Counted from the first letter of the stretch, positions 45,965 to 58,339 are shown. The stretch: 64,000 nt of DNA from Callorhinus ursinus (GCF_003265705.1 NW_020312788.1:6235116-6299115); one strand, 5' to 3'. Numbers and translations are program-made. Notes: generated by a model from the sequence alone, not told the origin.

Positions 45965-46195
45965 ACAAAGGGCCTGGCATAAAATGATAACAATGAACTA
46001 ACATTTATATTAGTTAACTTTATGACATGAAAATATTTTTGTATCTACTTTCTAGGGAGAGAAACTGAGGGACAAAAACCAAGGGAGTTACATTGTCTAA
46101 GTACATCTGGCTAGCTAGAGATGGGTGTGAGGTTTAAACTCAAATCTTTACCTTCCACAGCCTATGTGCTTAGCCAAACCACTAGCTGTGATGGA
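45965..46195 (-). mobile_element. MIR remnant
   Basis: GAGAGAAACTGAGGGACAAA, GAGTTACATTGTCTAAGTAC and TTTAAACTCAAATCTTTACC in reverse MIR order. Confidence 0.6.
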
Positions 46196-47164
46196 TGCAG
46201 GCTGAATAAATAACCCTATTCTTTACAAAATAAATACATTAAACACATGAATGATGGAACACCTAACTTCTTCTTGGAATATTAGTTTTTAAACCTCTCC
46301 TCCATTCCTATATAATTTTATTAATTTATTTCATTAGGGTCTAAAATTCAGTTTATCAAACTGAATCAGTTTATCAGTTTATTCTGCCTAAACTTTAATA
46401 AAATCTGTTGGTTAACAGAGACATGACCTGCCTTGTGATAATTTTTTATACATGTGTTTACCTGTGATGTATATACTGTGTCATTGTCTTAATCCCCAAA
46501 TTTGTGAATATGTAAACAAAAACTAAAGCTCTTGTAGTATTTATTTATTTATTTATTTTAAAAGCTTTTATATTTTTTAAAAAGCTAAATGAGGTTATTG
46601 AGTGCACTGATGACCTAGGCAGATAAAATAGATTTGCTGAGGGAATTGTTTCAGCGGTCTTTATAGATCAGGGGTCAAGTTCAATTTAGCATGGTAAACT
46701 TGTTCCAAAAATACATGTCATTTTAGGGGTCCTTTTAATTGCTGAAGGGATATTCTCATGTGCTGTAAAAATGGCATTTTACATAGCTTCCTTCATCCAT
46801 TTGTCACTATTTTCTGTTCCTTTTCGGGATTTCTAAGGATTTTAATTTCTCATTATATGTCCAAAGCAACCTCACTGTTTTCCTTATAAAGAATTTTTCA
46901 GAGAAGTATACAGGAGTCAATAAACAAGCAATGAAATATTTTAGATAACTTTTCTAGATTGTTCAACTGTTACACATGCCATAAAAATAACTGTTTTTAT
47001 ACGACTGGTAATTAAGTAACATGATCATCTGTATAGGAAATGGCTTGTTTTATTCACTTCCAAATTATGTCATTATATAGGCATCCATTGGTTTGGGAAT
47101 GAATACTTAGAAACTACGTTGGTTAAAAGATCTTTATCAAATAAGAGGAGACTTATTTGAATAA

Positions 47165-47692
47165 TGAAATCAGGGATTGGCAAACTTTTTCTGTACACAG
47201 CCAGAAAGTAAGCCCTTCAGTCTTTCCCAGCCATATGGTCTCTGTGATGACCACTCAGCTGTGCCGTTAGAACATGGAAGCAGCCACAGACAACACAGAA
47301 ACAAATAATGTGGCTATTTTCCAAGAAGACTTTATGGTCACCGAATCTTAAATTTCATTTAAGGTTTCTGTGTCATGAAATGTTATTCTTGTGATTTTTT
47401 TCAACCCTATAGAAATATGAAAACAGGGGTGCCTGGGTGGCTCAGTCATTAAGCATCTGCCTTCGGCTCAGGTCGTGATCCCAGGGTCCTGGGATCAAGC
47501 CCCACATCGGGCTCCCTGCTCAGTGGGAAGCCTGCTTCTCCCTCTCCCAACCCCCCTGCTTGTGTTCCCTCTCTCACTGTGTCTCTCTCTGTCAAATAAA
47601 TAAACAAAATCTTTTAAAAAAATTAAAAAAAATACGAAAACATTCTTAGCTGGTGGACTTGCCAGCTATAGTTTGCTGACCCCTGCAGTGAA
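47165..47692. mobile_element. hAT-Charlie (MER1-group) DNA transposon, split by a SINE
   Basis: Inverted ends: CAGGGATTGGCAAACTTTTT at the left and AGTTTGCTGACCCCTGCAG at the right. Internal CCATATGGTCTCTGTGATGA CCACTCAGCTGTGCCGTTAG fits. A SINE interrupts it. No transposase coding remains. Confidence 0.75.
47413..47642 (+). mobile_element. Young carnivore SINE inside the hAT element
   Basis: Core 47426-47629 with head GGGGTGCCTGGGTGGCTCAG and tail AAATAAATAAACAAAATC. AAATATGAAAACA (47413) and AAATACGAAAACA (47630) flank it. Confidence 0.94.
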
Positions 47693-47699
47693 CTGTGAA

Positions 47700-49495
47700 A
47701 TCAGATGTAGGGTAAACAACAAAAATTCACCAATGGACTGATTTCTAAAATGTTTATGATAAAGACAGAAAGATAGTAGCATTTTAATCATTCTAATTTA
47801 CTTCCACTTTTTATCTCTCCTTGCAATTTTTATCTTGAACAGATAATTCACTTTTCTTTTGTTACTCCTCCTGCACTTACAATGCATTCCAAATCCAGTA
47901 TCTTTTGTTCCTGCCAACCAACCATTTTGCCCCGATCCTGTATTATTCAAACCTTGCTTTGATTTGCTATATCCTTGTTATTTACACCAGAGAAATAAAT
48001 GATAACAGATAGAAATCAAAGAATAGGTTAGCTTCTTCTTTGAAGAATTTGCCCCGATGAAAGGCATCATTTTCTGTGTTTTTAAGGTTTTTATAAATGC
48101 AATTTGTGTTCCTCTGTCCTTTCATCAATATAAAATGTTCTTCCCTCACCTTTCCCTTTACTTACAGATTATCTTTAAAATATGGCCATGGTACTCTCAT
48201 AATTTTGGCTGTTCTAATAATAATTTAATCTAAAATGAGGATTAATGGCTGTTTATTACATTGGCTCTGAACATTGGCCCTAGTGGAACTGGACAGAATT
48301 TGGAAGAACAGAACCAAAAGTACAGGCAGGACTATAAGTTGGGCGAAGACCTGAAATATGAATACACGAAGATAATTGTTTTAAAGAAAAGGAGGTGGAG
48401 ATACAGTATGGAATGAGAGTTCGAAGCTTGGCTCTACAGCCAAGGAAGAAGGACAGGCACATCACGAAAATAACTGACAAAAGTTCCAAAAGTTCAAAAA
48501 TGTCTTTTCCAAGATGAACTAGACCATTGGACACAGCTAAAGAACACGAATTAGTTGGCACTTCAATACAGATTATGGGGAAGACTCGTGAGCAACATAG
48601 TGTTTGAAAGATGTTAGTTTTATCATAAAATTACCAATATTACAAAAAATTGCAAAAAAGAAGAGACCACTTAAATATGAGCAAGTTAATGAGCTAATAG
48701 ATAGGTTTGGCAGCTGATAACAGGGATCCTGAGCTGGAGAGGCCAGGGTTCAAAGATATGCGGATGGCAGGCATTGCCGGGAGCAAAGCCCAAGTGTAGA
48801 TATTGGTATACAAAGCAGGATAATCGGAAAAATTGATCAAAGAAGATACCCCAGAATCTGAGTTATCAAGAATGGACTGAAATTTGCAGCAAGATTGGAC
48901 TCAAAATTTGCAAGAATGTTGAGTTCCTGTCAACGCTGAGAGAACACAGTCATAGATGAGGTTCTTCTGCTGGGGAATTAGAATTGGCAGGAAAATAAAA
49001 GAGAGAGACAAAGACCTGTACTGTAAGTAACATAAGAATGAAGTAACACCATCGTTAGATGACATAGTGTTTTTTAATACAGTGAAACCCAAGTCTTTCA
49101 ATTTCTTCATTTAAATTATGCCACTATTCAAATTAATTTATGTGTTATCAGTTAGAGATTAGTTAATATTTATTTTAGTCATTTCAATTACAAATATGGT
49201 CCTAGGAAATGCATATTTGATTGTATATGTCCTAAAATCTGGTACTCATGCCCTATTTGGAGAAGCCCATTTGGTCACATACTTGGTCTCACATCTTACT
49301 GACCCATCACTGAGTCCTACCACAGCCCCTAAGCATCTCTCTACTTACCTATTTCTTTCCTTCCCCATTGACTCAACTTAGCTCAGGTCTTCAGCCTACT
49401 TTACGTGGATTACTGAAATGTCTTCTCAAATTCTATCTTCATACTTGAGCCAGAATGATCTTCACAAAACAAAAATTACAGCATGCCCCCTCCCA
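47700..49495. other. Intergenic DNA, no gene recognised
   Basis: A 93-codon minus-strand frame (48280-48561) has no features I can interpret. The rest is unique-looking AT-rich sequence. Confidence 0.5.
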
Positions 49496-49499
49496 TTGC

Positions 49500-49685
49500 C
49501 TTTAGCTAAGAGCCCAGCTCCATTACTGCCCAGCTGTGCAACTATTGTAAAGTACTTTTAGTCTTTGTGCCTCAGTTTCATTACCTATAAAGTCACCAGC
49601 TGTGAAGACTAAGTGAGATAAGTTTAGAGCAATATGGCACCCACATAAGCACTAGGAAAGCATTACATATTACTCTTATTTAGAA
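49500..49685 (+). mobile_element. MIR remnant
   Basis: CCAGCTGTGCAACTATTGTA, TTGTGCCTCAGTTTCATTAC and TAAGTGAGATAAGTTTAGAG. Confidence 0.7.
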
Positions 49686-49689
49686 TGAC

Positions 49690-50200
49690 ATCCAAATTCC
49701 TTTGTATGGTATTCAGCACCCCTCATGATCTTGCCCTTGCTTTCCTATCTGACATTAACCCTCACCACTCCACAAACCATTCCCTCCCTTGCACCAGTAA
49801 CACTCTGCTCTAGCCAGACTGAACTACATACAGCTATCTCCAACTTCTTTTCATTCTTTCTCTTGGATCAAGGCCTTTGCACATACAGCTGTCCTTCTGT
49901 CTGGAAAGTCCCACCCCACATAATTTGCCTGATTAAATTCCATTCTTCTTCAGGACTTAGCTTCATGGTCATCTCCTTTGCAAAGGCTTTTCTGGTCTCC
50001 CAAGCCTGGAGCAGGTGCTCCTTCTGCCTAGATGTCCTGAAGTTAGCTGTGTTTACACCTGCCTTCATAAACTCATTGTAACTGCTTACTTCTTTGGCTA
50101 GCTCCCCTCCTTAGTCCACAAAATTCACGGAGGCAGAATTCCAAGGGCAGAGCCTGTGTCAGTGCCTGGCACATACAGCACATGCAACAAATAATTTGTT
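49690..50200 (+). mobile_element. L2 LINE 3' remnant
   Basis: TCCTTTGTATGGTATTCAGC, GGCCTTTGCACATACAGCTG TCCTTCTGTCTGGAA, and an end GCAGAGCCTGTGTCAGTGCC TGGCACA are classic L2 landmarks. The 118-codon frame through it is repeat-derived. Confidence 0.75.
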
Positions 50201-51164
50201 GTCTTCGTTACTGAATCGGCCACTTATGGCGTAATACGGTTGTTATTGCAAAAGTGAAACAAAGCAACGCAAAACATATTGGTGGAAATTACATAATCAT
50301 CCTATTTGTTTCCTTCCCAAAATATTCAGACACCCTGGAAATACATAAGTAAATGTGGCATTTGGAGTATAAATATGTCTCATTCAAACGGAAGCTTGAA
50401 GCCATTATATGCATGTTTAAAATGTACTGTAAAAATATGCTTAATGTTACAAGCTACAAATTATTGCACCAGGTAGAAAAAAAAATTGAATTGGCAATTG
50501 ACTAATTATATTCACATTTATAATTATTTCTTACCTTTTTTTGTTTTTTAGTTCAGGCTTCTCTCTTAACTCTGAGATAAACATGATGTTTCCTGAGCTT
50601 GACTTACTGGACTGTAACCCAGGACCGCCTGAATTGAACAAAGCACACGGGGGAGATACAAACATATTTTTATTCATTATGGCAGATGCTCTTTGAAACT
50701 TGACTTGTGAGAACAGAAGTTCAATGAATGTGTTTCACATTTGTTCTTCTGACAGAGGCCAAATGACACAGTGTAAAGATCCTCAACTAAGTAACAAGAG
50801 AAAAACTTCTTGTGTCCTGGAGTCCTCTTTGTCACTTACAATAGCCTTGTGACTGTGAGGGTGTCCTCCCATATCTCCTAGGTTTAGAATAGAGAAGAAA
50901 GATGTTTTAAGTGGCACAGCATGGACGGTAGAAAGGATCTGATACATAAGTGCCAGGGAGTCCTGCTTTTGCCATTACTACTTGGGTGACCACTAAACCA
51001 TCTGTTCCCATTTACTCTTTCCCTCCTTTATATACTGTTAAGTGCTCAGCAGACATTGTCACTTTGTTAGGGGATACAAAAATGAAATGTGTGGCTCTCA
51101 TCTAGAGGAGCTAAGAACTCAAGAGAAAAGATAGAACTCCAAACCTCTAATCATATCGCTAGCC

Positions 51165-51310
51165 ACACAGCTCAAATTTGTATGTGCATAAGAATCAGCT
51201 GGCGATCCCCTTAAAACGTAGGTTGTGACTCAGTAGGTCTGGGGTGGAGGCCAAGATTCTGCGCGTCTCAGAAGCCCCCAGGCAGTGGAGACTGCTGACC
51301 CCTGGGTGCT
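51165..51310 (+). mobile_element. MER3-like hAT DNA transposon remnant
   Basis: TATGTGCATAAGAATCAGCT and GACTCAGTAGGTCTGGGGTG GAGGCC follow this repeat type. The 144-codon minus frame that overlaps is not coding. Confidence 0.5.
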
Positions 51311-51891
51311 GGTTGGAGGAGCAAGTGCACTGAGATATAAACCGAGAGGCTCTAGAAAAGCACAGAAGAAAGGAAACTATGACCAGGAAGACCCCACAGA
51401 GCAGTTGGGATGGAGGTGAGGGATGAGGAACAGAAGGTGAAAAGGGAGGTAGTAAACACATTTGAGTAGAGGGAATTTTTCTATAGGACACGAAGTGTGA
51501 ATGGCCACGGTGTGGGTGTGGAAAAAAAGAGCAAGTTGGGGGAGACATGTAGTAGGGAGACCCATTTCCAGGAAGCCTAATAGTCCACGTGGACGATGAT
51601 GAGGCCCAGGGTAACTTTAATGTAGTCATCTGATTATTCTAGCTCAGTTTTGTAAAGAGCGTGTGGTAGACAGAGCCTCAGGAAGGCGGGGCCAGTGAGG
51701 ACAGAGAAAAGGAGAGAGATTTCTCCCAATACAGTCATGAGGTAAAAAATGACGGACCAGATCCCTGACTGAATGTGGCTAAGGCATGCAGGATGTTTTT
51801 GGCTCAGAGGACCAGAAAACAGGTTTGTTTTTTTAACTCGGGGAGTCCACAAGGAGAAGCAGGTTTGGATTCAGTGGAGGAAGTGAAAAAT

Positions 51892-52016
51892 AAAAATGAA
51901 ATGATTCTTATGAACAAACAATGAATCATGGAACACTGCATCAAAAACTAATGATGTAATATATGGTGATTAACATAACAATTAAAAAAATTTAAAAAAA
52001 AATGAAATGATTCTTA
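51892..52016 (+). mobile_element. Very short 5'-truncated carnivore L1 insertion, perfect 19-bp target duplication
   Basis: Insert 51911-51997 (87 bp) begins TGAACAAACAATGAATCATG and ends in A-rich ATTAAAAAAATTTAAAA; it contains the carnivore L1 3'-end text ACTGCATCAAAAACTAATGA TGTAATATATGGTGATTAAC. AAAAATGAAATGATTCTTA flanks it exactly at 51892-51910 and 51998-52016. Confidence 0.93.
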
Positions 52017-52175
52017 AACACAAAATGTAACAATTGAGGGACAGAAAGTCAGGCCTATTTAGGTCTGAAGATCTACTGTTTCTCCCTTTTGTTAAGTCCA
52101 TTGTCCTCGAATACTGTGTAGAGTTACCACTTTCTATTTAGTAATAAATAAAACAACATTTTTGAGAAAGAACAC

Positions 52176-52392
52176 TTTACCCTCGGGGCGCCTGGGTGGC
52201 TCAGTCGTTAAGCGTATGCCTTCGGCTCAGGTCATGATCCCAGGGTCCTGGGATCGAGCCCCACATCGGGCTCCCTGCTCAGCGGGAAGCCTGCTTCTCC
52301 CTCTCCCACTCCCCCTGCTCGTGTTCCCTCTTTCGCTGTGTCTCTGTCAAATAAATAAATAAAATCTTAAAAAAAATTTTTTTTTTACCCTC
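52176..52392 (+). mobile_element. Young carnivore SINE, 9-bp target duplication
   Basis: Core 52185-52383 with a near-consensus head GGGGCGCCTGGGTGGCTCAG and tail AAATAAATAAATAAAATC. TTTACCCTC flanks both sides (52176 and 52384). Confidence 0.95.
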
Positions 52393-53154
52393 ATTTCATG
52401 ATTCCCCGCAGGGATTTTTCTCTGCTCACTTATAAATTCTCTTTGTGTATTTCTTAAAAGTTGACTGTTAGGACTTTTAATTGTATTAAAATCTCTTTTT
52501 TCTGAACAGAGCATCTTTTTTATCTTGCCCATGGGTGGGTCACATAATACAATTCATTTTCTATGTCTCTTCCTTTTAATTATTGCCAGCATCATTTCAG
52601 CTGCTTTTGTTGAAAAGTGATTATTGACCTTTTCTCCTTTGACACCATCTTTTCATTTCTCGTGGGCTATATCTGATTATATTCCAGACTCTTTAAATAA
52701 GTCATTCTGAAACAATTGGTCATGAATAAATTATTTTAGGTAGTAAATGATATTGTGAGTCTTAAAGAAAGACTATACAATGAGATGAATTTAGTAAACT
52801 CTTGTCTCTATTGGTAGAGCTGAATTTTTTTCATAACAGGAGTTATAAAATCGTAAATCCTCAGGGCCAGAGAGGTAAATAGTAGATGAAGAGTGCTGAA
52901 TTTGAGAATTCTGGCTTTCTGATGCTGTCATAATTCATGTTCAGTACTAAAGATGAAACCTGGCCATGGAGGCATTAGTGATCAGTGGGGGGTGTGGCAA
53001 ACTGGAAAGCACAGGCCCCAGAGGGAGGGAAAGATATTTGCTAGTGACCGGGGATTGATCCATGGGGGAAGGCCGATGCTCTCTTTCAAGATCATGTGAT
53101 TTTTCAAGAGAAGTAGAAATCTAAGATTTTTATTTTAAAAATACTACTCATAGC

Positions 53155-53786
53155 TGTTATGGGTTGAACTGTGTCCCCTAAAAAGATATGTTGAAGTCCT
53201 AATCCCCAGTACTTTGGAAGCGACCTTATTTCAAAACAGGGTCTTTTTTTTAAGATTTTATTTATTCATTTGACAGAGAGAGAGAGAGAACGGGCGCAAG
53301 TAGGCAGGGCGGCAGGCAGAGGGGCAGGCAGAGGGAGAGGGAGAAGCAGGCTTCCCGCAGAGCAGGGAGCCCGATGCGGGGCTCGATCCCAGGACCCTGG
53401 GATCATGACCTGAGCCGAAGGCAGATGCTTAACCGACTGAGCCACCCGGGCACCCCCAAAACAGGGTCTTTGCAGATGTAATCAAGTTAAGATGAGATCA
53501 TCAGGGTGGGCCCTGATAGGGTATGACTGGTATCCTTATGAGAGGAGAGACGCACACAGGGGAAAAGGTCATGGGAAGGAGGCAGAGATTGTAAGGGTGC
53601 CTTTCTACAAACCAAAGAACAGCAAGGATTGTCAGCCATCACCAGCAGCCAGGAAGAGAGGCATGGGGCAGATTCTCCCTCATTCTTGTTGACTTCTAGC
53701 CTCTAGAACCCTGAGATAGTATATTTCTCTTGTTGTAAGCCACACAGTTTGTGGCACTTTGTTACAGAAGCCCTACGAAATTAATA
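53155..53786 (+). mobile_element. MLT1-type MaLR LTR, split by a SINE
   Basis: TGTTATGGGTTGAACTGTGT CCCC, TATGTTGAAGTCCTAATCCC, GGGTGGGCCCTGATAGGG, then TAGCCTCTAGAACCCTGAGA and TTTGTTACAGAAGCCCTACG: a nearly complete solo LTR of the ERVL-MaLR class. No internal region is attached. Confidence 0.75.
53232..53471 (-). mobile_element. Young carnivore SINE inside MLT1, perfect 15-bp target duplication
   Basis: Core 53247-53456. CAAAACAGGGTCTTT flanks both sides (53232-53246, 53457-53471), cleanly duplicating part of the LTR. Head side CGACTGAGCCACCCGGGC. The GA-rich tract carries extra GGCAGGCAGAGG units. Confidence 0.96.
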
Positions 53787-54267
53787 AAATAGTAAATAAA
53801 CATGCCTGTGAGTTTTATATACAGTCTACTGCTGTGTAATATTAAGTAATTTTGTTACAGATTAAAAAAAGCTAAGGCATTTGTAAAAAATACTTCTATT
53901 TGGCTATACTTTGCTGGAATATGGCAAGTTACTTTGTGTCATTATCAACATTGCCATTTGCATCGACATCTTAATGCTACAGATGACCAGCAGTATTTAA
54001 ATTTGTCTCCTCAATAAATATTAAGCAGTTACCAGGTGCCAGCTACTGAACATGGCACCAGGAGTAAAACCGTGAATAAGAACAGCCTTTTCCCTGAAGA
54101 AATTGACCACCATAATAGTAGTTACAGTACAGGAACTGTGATCAGGGAGTAGCACAGATTGCTACAGGAAGAGAGCAACAGGTTGGGAAAACCATCCGAT
54201 TACGATGTGCACAATTTAATTGTGCAGAAGGAGTGAGATGTCAGCTGATCTGTCTTACAACCCAGCA

Positions 54268-54287
54268 TATATATATATATATATATA
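54268..54287. repeat. Short (TA)n repeat
   Basis: About ten AT units in intergenic DNA. Confidence 0.9.
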
Positions 54288-54459
54288 ACAGAGCTGAGGT
54301 TCCAACCCAGGGTCTCTGACCCAAATCTCTTTTTACCTCACCACACTACTTTAGTTTTCTTCATCTGCAAAAATGAGGACAATATTACTCCTTCAAGCTT
54401 TCCTGAAGATTAAATAAGACATATGAAACACATTGGCCCCCTGCCTGGTCATGGTAGAC

Positions 54460-54800
54460 CTTACTAGTGCCCCCCAGATTCTGGTTCTCCTACCTGTCCT
54501 GGGTACTTGGAGGACTATATTTCCCAGACTCCTCACATCTGGGTGGAGCCACGTGACTAGTTCTGGCCAATGGGTCACAGCACAGCACAGAAGAGCCAGT
54601 GTGCCATTTTCCATGCTCTCTTCCCCTGATGCTAGGAGCAGGGAGACCATGTGTTCCAGATGGTGGAACTGCAAATGATGAAGTTTCTGTCAGCCTGGGT
54701 CTCTGAGCAACTATCGGAACAGGACCCCTGCCAACCCATGATGGAAATAAATCTTTGTTTTGTTAAACTACTGGGACTTGAAAGTAAATTTTTTTGCAGC
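54460..54800 (+). mobile_element. Ancient LTR-like repeat, subfamily not assigned
   Basis: GGACTATATTTCCCAGACTC, TGGAGCCACGTGACTAGTTC TGGCCAATGGG and GTCAGCCTGGGTCTCTGAGC are recurrent mammalian repeat text. Two opposite open frames across it are not coding. Confidence 0.45.
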
Positions 54801-55639
54801 AATTTATCTTAGTCCATCCTGACCAAAGCACTGGTTCATAATACATGCTCCACAAATTTTCTTCTTTCTTCTTCTTTCTATCACAGGGTGATAGAAATAA
54901 GACATATATTAAAAAATATCAAAATTTAGGGCCTGTATTACCTAGCTGAATTTAATATATTCTTATTCCAGATCCTGAGACAAACGAAAAACAGCTTATG
55001 ATAGTTAAGAAAGTGTGTCCTAAGACTAGCTGAAATGAAAAATCCATTTGCTGTCAGAAAAGTCACCTCTCATTAAAGATCATTTCTCTCCTTCCTCCCA
55101 ACCAAATTATTTAAGCTTAAAAATAGCAAAAGGACCTTATGAAAAAATATATAAATGCTAAAAATCCCAGTTTGAGGTTTCAGCCACTATTCTTAACATA
55201 CCTTCAGAGGGTTTTGACTGTCATTACTACAAATAGAAGACTTCCAGGAAGAAATTATCCAACAAAAAGAAGTCTTTTATTTTCTCTACAAATTTGGGAC
55301 ATGAGGAGAAAGATGAGAGCAAATATAATTCCAAGTTTTCCGCTCAAACAAATCTAAATGCTTCTGTCTACATTCAACGTCTTGATGATATGTTCTCATT
55401 TGCTAACTAACCGCATTTCCCACTTTCTTCCCCTAACATAGAGTCCATTTTAATCAGTCTCCTTAAAATCCACAAACAAGCCATATTCATCCTTTATGCC
55501 TTTTATCCATTTGCCTGAAATGCCCTTCTCTCTTACTTGGAGAATGAGCTCTAGGTCTACTTCCTGTGGTTGTACTTTGTCCTCTAAGATTCAGTGCTTT
55601 TTGTTGCTGTTGTTGTTGCTTTTACTTTATTTTACCATT

Positions 55640-55830
55640 ATTCATATATATATACTATATATAAACAATATAATAATATATATAAACTCTATATATAGAG
55701 AGAGAGGGTGAGACAATTGACATATAACATTATATTAGTTTCAGGTGTGGTACATAATGATTTAATATACGTATATATTGTGAAATGATCACCACAATAA
55801 GTCCAGTTAACATCCATCGATGCTTTTTTA
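55640..55830 (+). mobile_element. L1 3' fragment with AT-rich low-complexity run
   Basis: GACAATTGACATATAACATT ATATTAGTTTCAGGTGTGG and TGTGAAATGATCACCACAAT AAGTCCAGTTAACATCC match the L1 3' region; a TATA-rich run precedes it. Confidence 0.65.
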
Positions 55831-57955
55831 TGCCTAGTAATTTTGTCTTTTATCTGTACTTTAAGTTCTCTAAGAACAGCAATGCTTTTTTTTACACTTC
55901 ACCTCCATATCCACAAAGCTTTGACACAGTCCTGAGCACACCATCAGCAGTAAATAAATACTTCCCGGTTGATTGGTTTGTGAGTTTGTGTGGGGATGGA
56001 TGGGTAATGCCGTCTGATCAGGAAGAACAGAAAATTGAAGAGATTCCAGAAGGACTCATGACTGAAGTCAAAATCAGTGTTTGAGGACGGGAGGTGGGGG
56101 ACTTGAAAATCATCTTCGGTAGTAGTTTAATTTTAAAGTGAGTATTACCGATTAGTGACCGTTTGACAGTCGGCATACCCCAAGTGTCCCATAGGGAATG
56201 AAAGTAGGCAACGAAACACTTAAAAACTTTGCTGCTTGGGAATACCTCTAGTAAGCTGGAGAAAGACGGCCTAAAAATGATGCTAGATCACATTTAAACA
56301 TGATGCATCACACTGTCCGCTGTTGCCTCCACTGTGAGAAACAGATACATGACCACTGGATACACGGTCTGTGTTATGTCATCTCACCCAAATTGTCACC
56401 TACGTTATAGACATAACACAAGATGTCTCATGTAAAAACAAGGAGTTTCCATTAGCTAATAATTGTGTGATACATAGTCATGTGAAGTGAAGTATATTAG
56501 CACCAGTACATATGAGTATTTAAGATGTGTGGGAGATTTTTCTCAGCTGCGGAGTTGTATACTACGCTATCGTGTATCTGTTATGATTGTTGTTTTCAGA
56601 TACATTAGGTTAAACTAGGTGTTGAGTTTCTAAAAGGGGACATTCCTATAAAGGAAAGGTCACACTGTAGACAGTGCCATGAACTGAGCTGCTTGAATGA
56701 GAGTTGAGGAGGGAGGGACTGAGTTAGCTGTTACATTGAGCTCAATTGATTCATTCGGTAAGTATTTCTTGAATGCTAGGCATTGTTTCAGGCACGGATG
56801 GGCTACAGGTGATCCAGACAGACTTGTCCTCTGCAACCATGGAGCTTATATTCCATTTGGGGTGGTAGACAATGAACAAATTAATAAATGATCAAGACAG
56901 ATTCAGAGAGAGGTTAAGTACGATGAAGAAAACACAACAGAATGATATAACAGAGTAGTGAGGAAAGCAATGGCTAGAAAAGACTATCTGGGGAGGTGAC
57001 ATGCAGCAGAGGCGTCAGTGACACAAGACAGTAGCTTTACCATCAGGTAGAGAAAGAGTTGCCAGCAGAGACCATTAGGCTGGAGTGAGCTAGTACGCTT
57101 GTGTATGAGGACAGTAGAAAGGTCAGCATGATGGGAGCATGGCAAAGGAGCGATGTGGGATAAGATGAGACAGGAAAGAATGGGATGGGTCAGATGTCTA
57201 GGCCATGGGAAAGAGTTCAGGGTTTAATATGATTGTAGATTGGACCCCTCACTTCCTGCTTGATCAATTCTGGTTGTACTGTATGTAATCTGTTTGCACT
57301 GTCCACTTGTTCCTAGGTTATAGCTTCAGGTCCATCTTCCCTCCCTTCTCTCCTCCTAACTGCTGTTCTGAGGAATCCACCATCTTTCAAAAAGGAAGAC
57401 TTCATGTCTGAGGGATTATTTGGAGAAAATACATACCCTGTGGTGCATCTGCCCTTCCTCAAAAAGTATAACTGTTCCTTATGTGTGTCTATTTTGCAAC
57501 TAATAGAGTACTAGTTCTGAAACTAAAATCTAAATATGAGAAACTTTATTTCCTCTCTTACTGTGTTGGTGCCAAGGTCAACTTATCAACGTGGCACAGG
57601 ACCTTGGGCCATCCATACTTTTAGGGATTCACAAAAATGTTCTAACTTATCTTAAAATTAGAAGAAAAAAAATGAACTTTTAGGTTAGAGAAAATGAGTA
57701 ATATTAATATATTCATCTTTCTACCATTGCAGTCATGAAATGTTAAATATATATATATATTTTTTTTATGGAAGAAGAGTTCCATGAAGGCAAAAGTGCA
57801 TAGGGCCCACGAAAGTAATAATATAGCTCTCACTGGTGCTTATATGGTAACAGATACTAAGGTACTCTTTACTCTTCAATATGATTATTATTCTCACAGA
57901 AAAACATTTTATTTTGTTCAATCTAGTTGATTGATTTAGTGAACTGTAAACTATT
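55831..57955. other. Intergenic DNA, no gene recognised
   Basis: Mostly unique. The stretch 56,740-57,240 (starting near TTCATTCGGTAAGTATTTCT TGAATGCTAGGC) looks like an old mammalian interspersed repeat that I cannot classify. Confidence 0.45.
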
Positions 57956-58165
57956 TGAATAGTAATTTTTTTTTAAGATTTTATTTATTTGACAGAGAGA
58001 GGCACAGAGAGAGAGGGAACACAATCGGGGAGTGGGAGAGGGAGAAGCAGGCTTCCCGCAGAGCAGGGAGCCCGATGTGGGGCTCGATCCCAGGACCCGG
58101 GGATCATGACCTGAGCTGAAGGCAGATGCTTAACGACTGAGCCACCCACGTGCCCCTGAATAGTA
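57956..58165 (-). mobile_element. Carnivore SINE with 9-bp target duplication
   Basis: Core about 57,969-58,156. TGAATAGTA flanks both sides (57956 and 58157). Head side ACTGAGCCACCCACGTGCCC. Followed within 15 bp by a second SINE in the same orientation. Confidence 0.92.
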
Positions 58166-58169
58166 GTTT

Positions 58170-58339
58170 TTTAAAAAAGATTTTACTTATTTATTTGAGA
58201 GAGAGAGAGCACAGAGGGGAAAGGGACAAGCACACTCCCCCTGAGCAGAGAGCCAGACGTAGGGCTCAATCCCAGGACCCTGAGATCATGACCTGAGCTG
58301 AAGGCAGACGCTCAACTGACTGAACCACCCAGGTGCCCC
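58170..58339 (-). mobile_element. Second carnivore SINE in the same orientation
   Basis: AAAAAAGATTTTACTTATTT to ACTGAACCACCCAGGTGCCCC, more diverged than its left neighbour and so probably the older insertion. An AGTAGT word lies at both edges. Confidence 0.9.

Noticed and set aside
49725..50081. 118-codon plus-strand frame
   Set aside because: It lies wholly within an L2 remnant; the reading is repeat-derived.
51195..51629. 144-codon minus-strand frame, the longest outside COBLL1
   Set aside because: It overlaps a MER3-like repeat and low-complexity purine/pyrimidine sequence, is His/Ser/Pro rich by composition, and has no domain or splice support.
55496..55711. Hydrophobic poly-Leu frame as a membrane peptide
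   Set aside because: The Leu run is from a (TTG)n-like stretch and the tail from an AT-rich L1 fragment.
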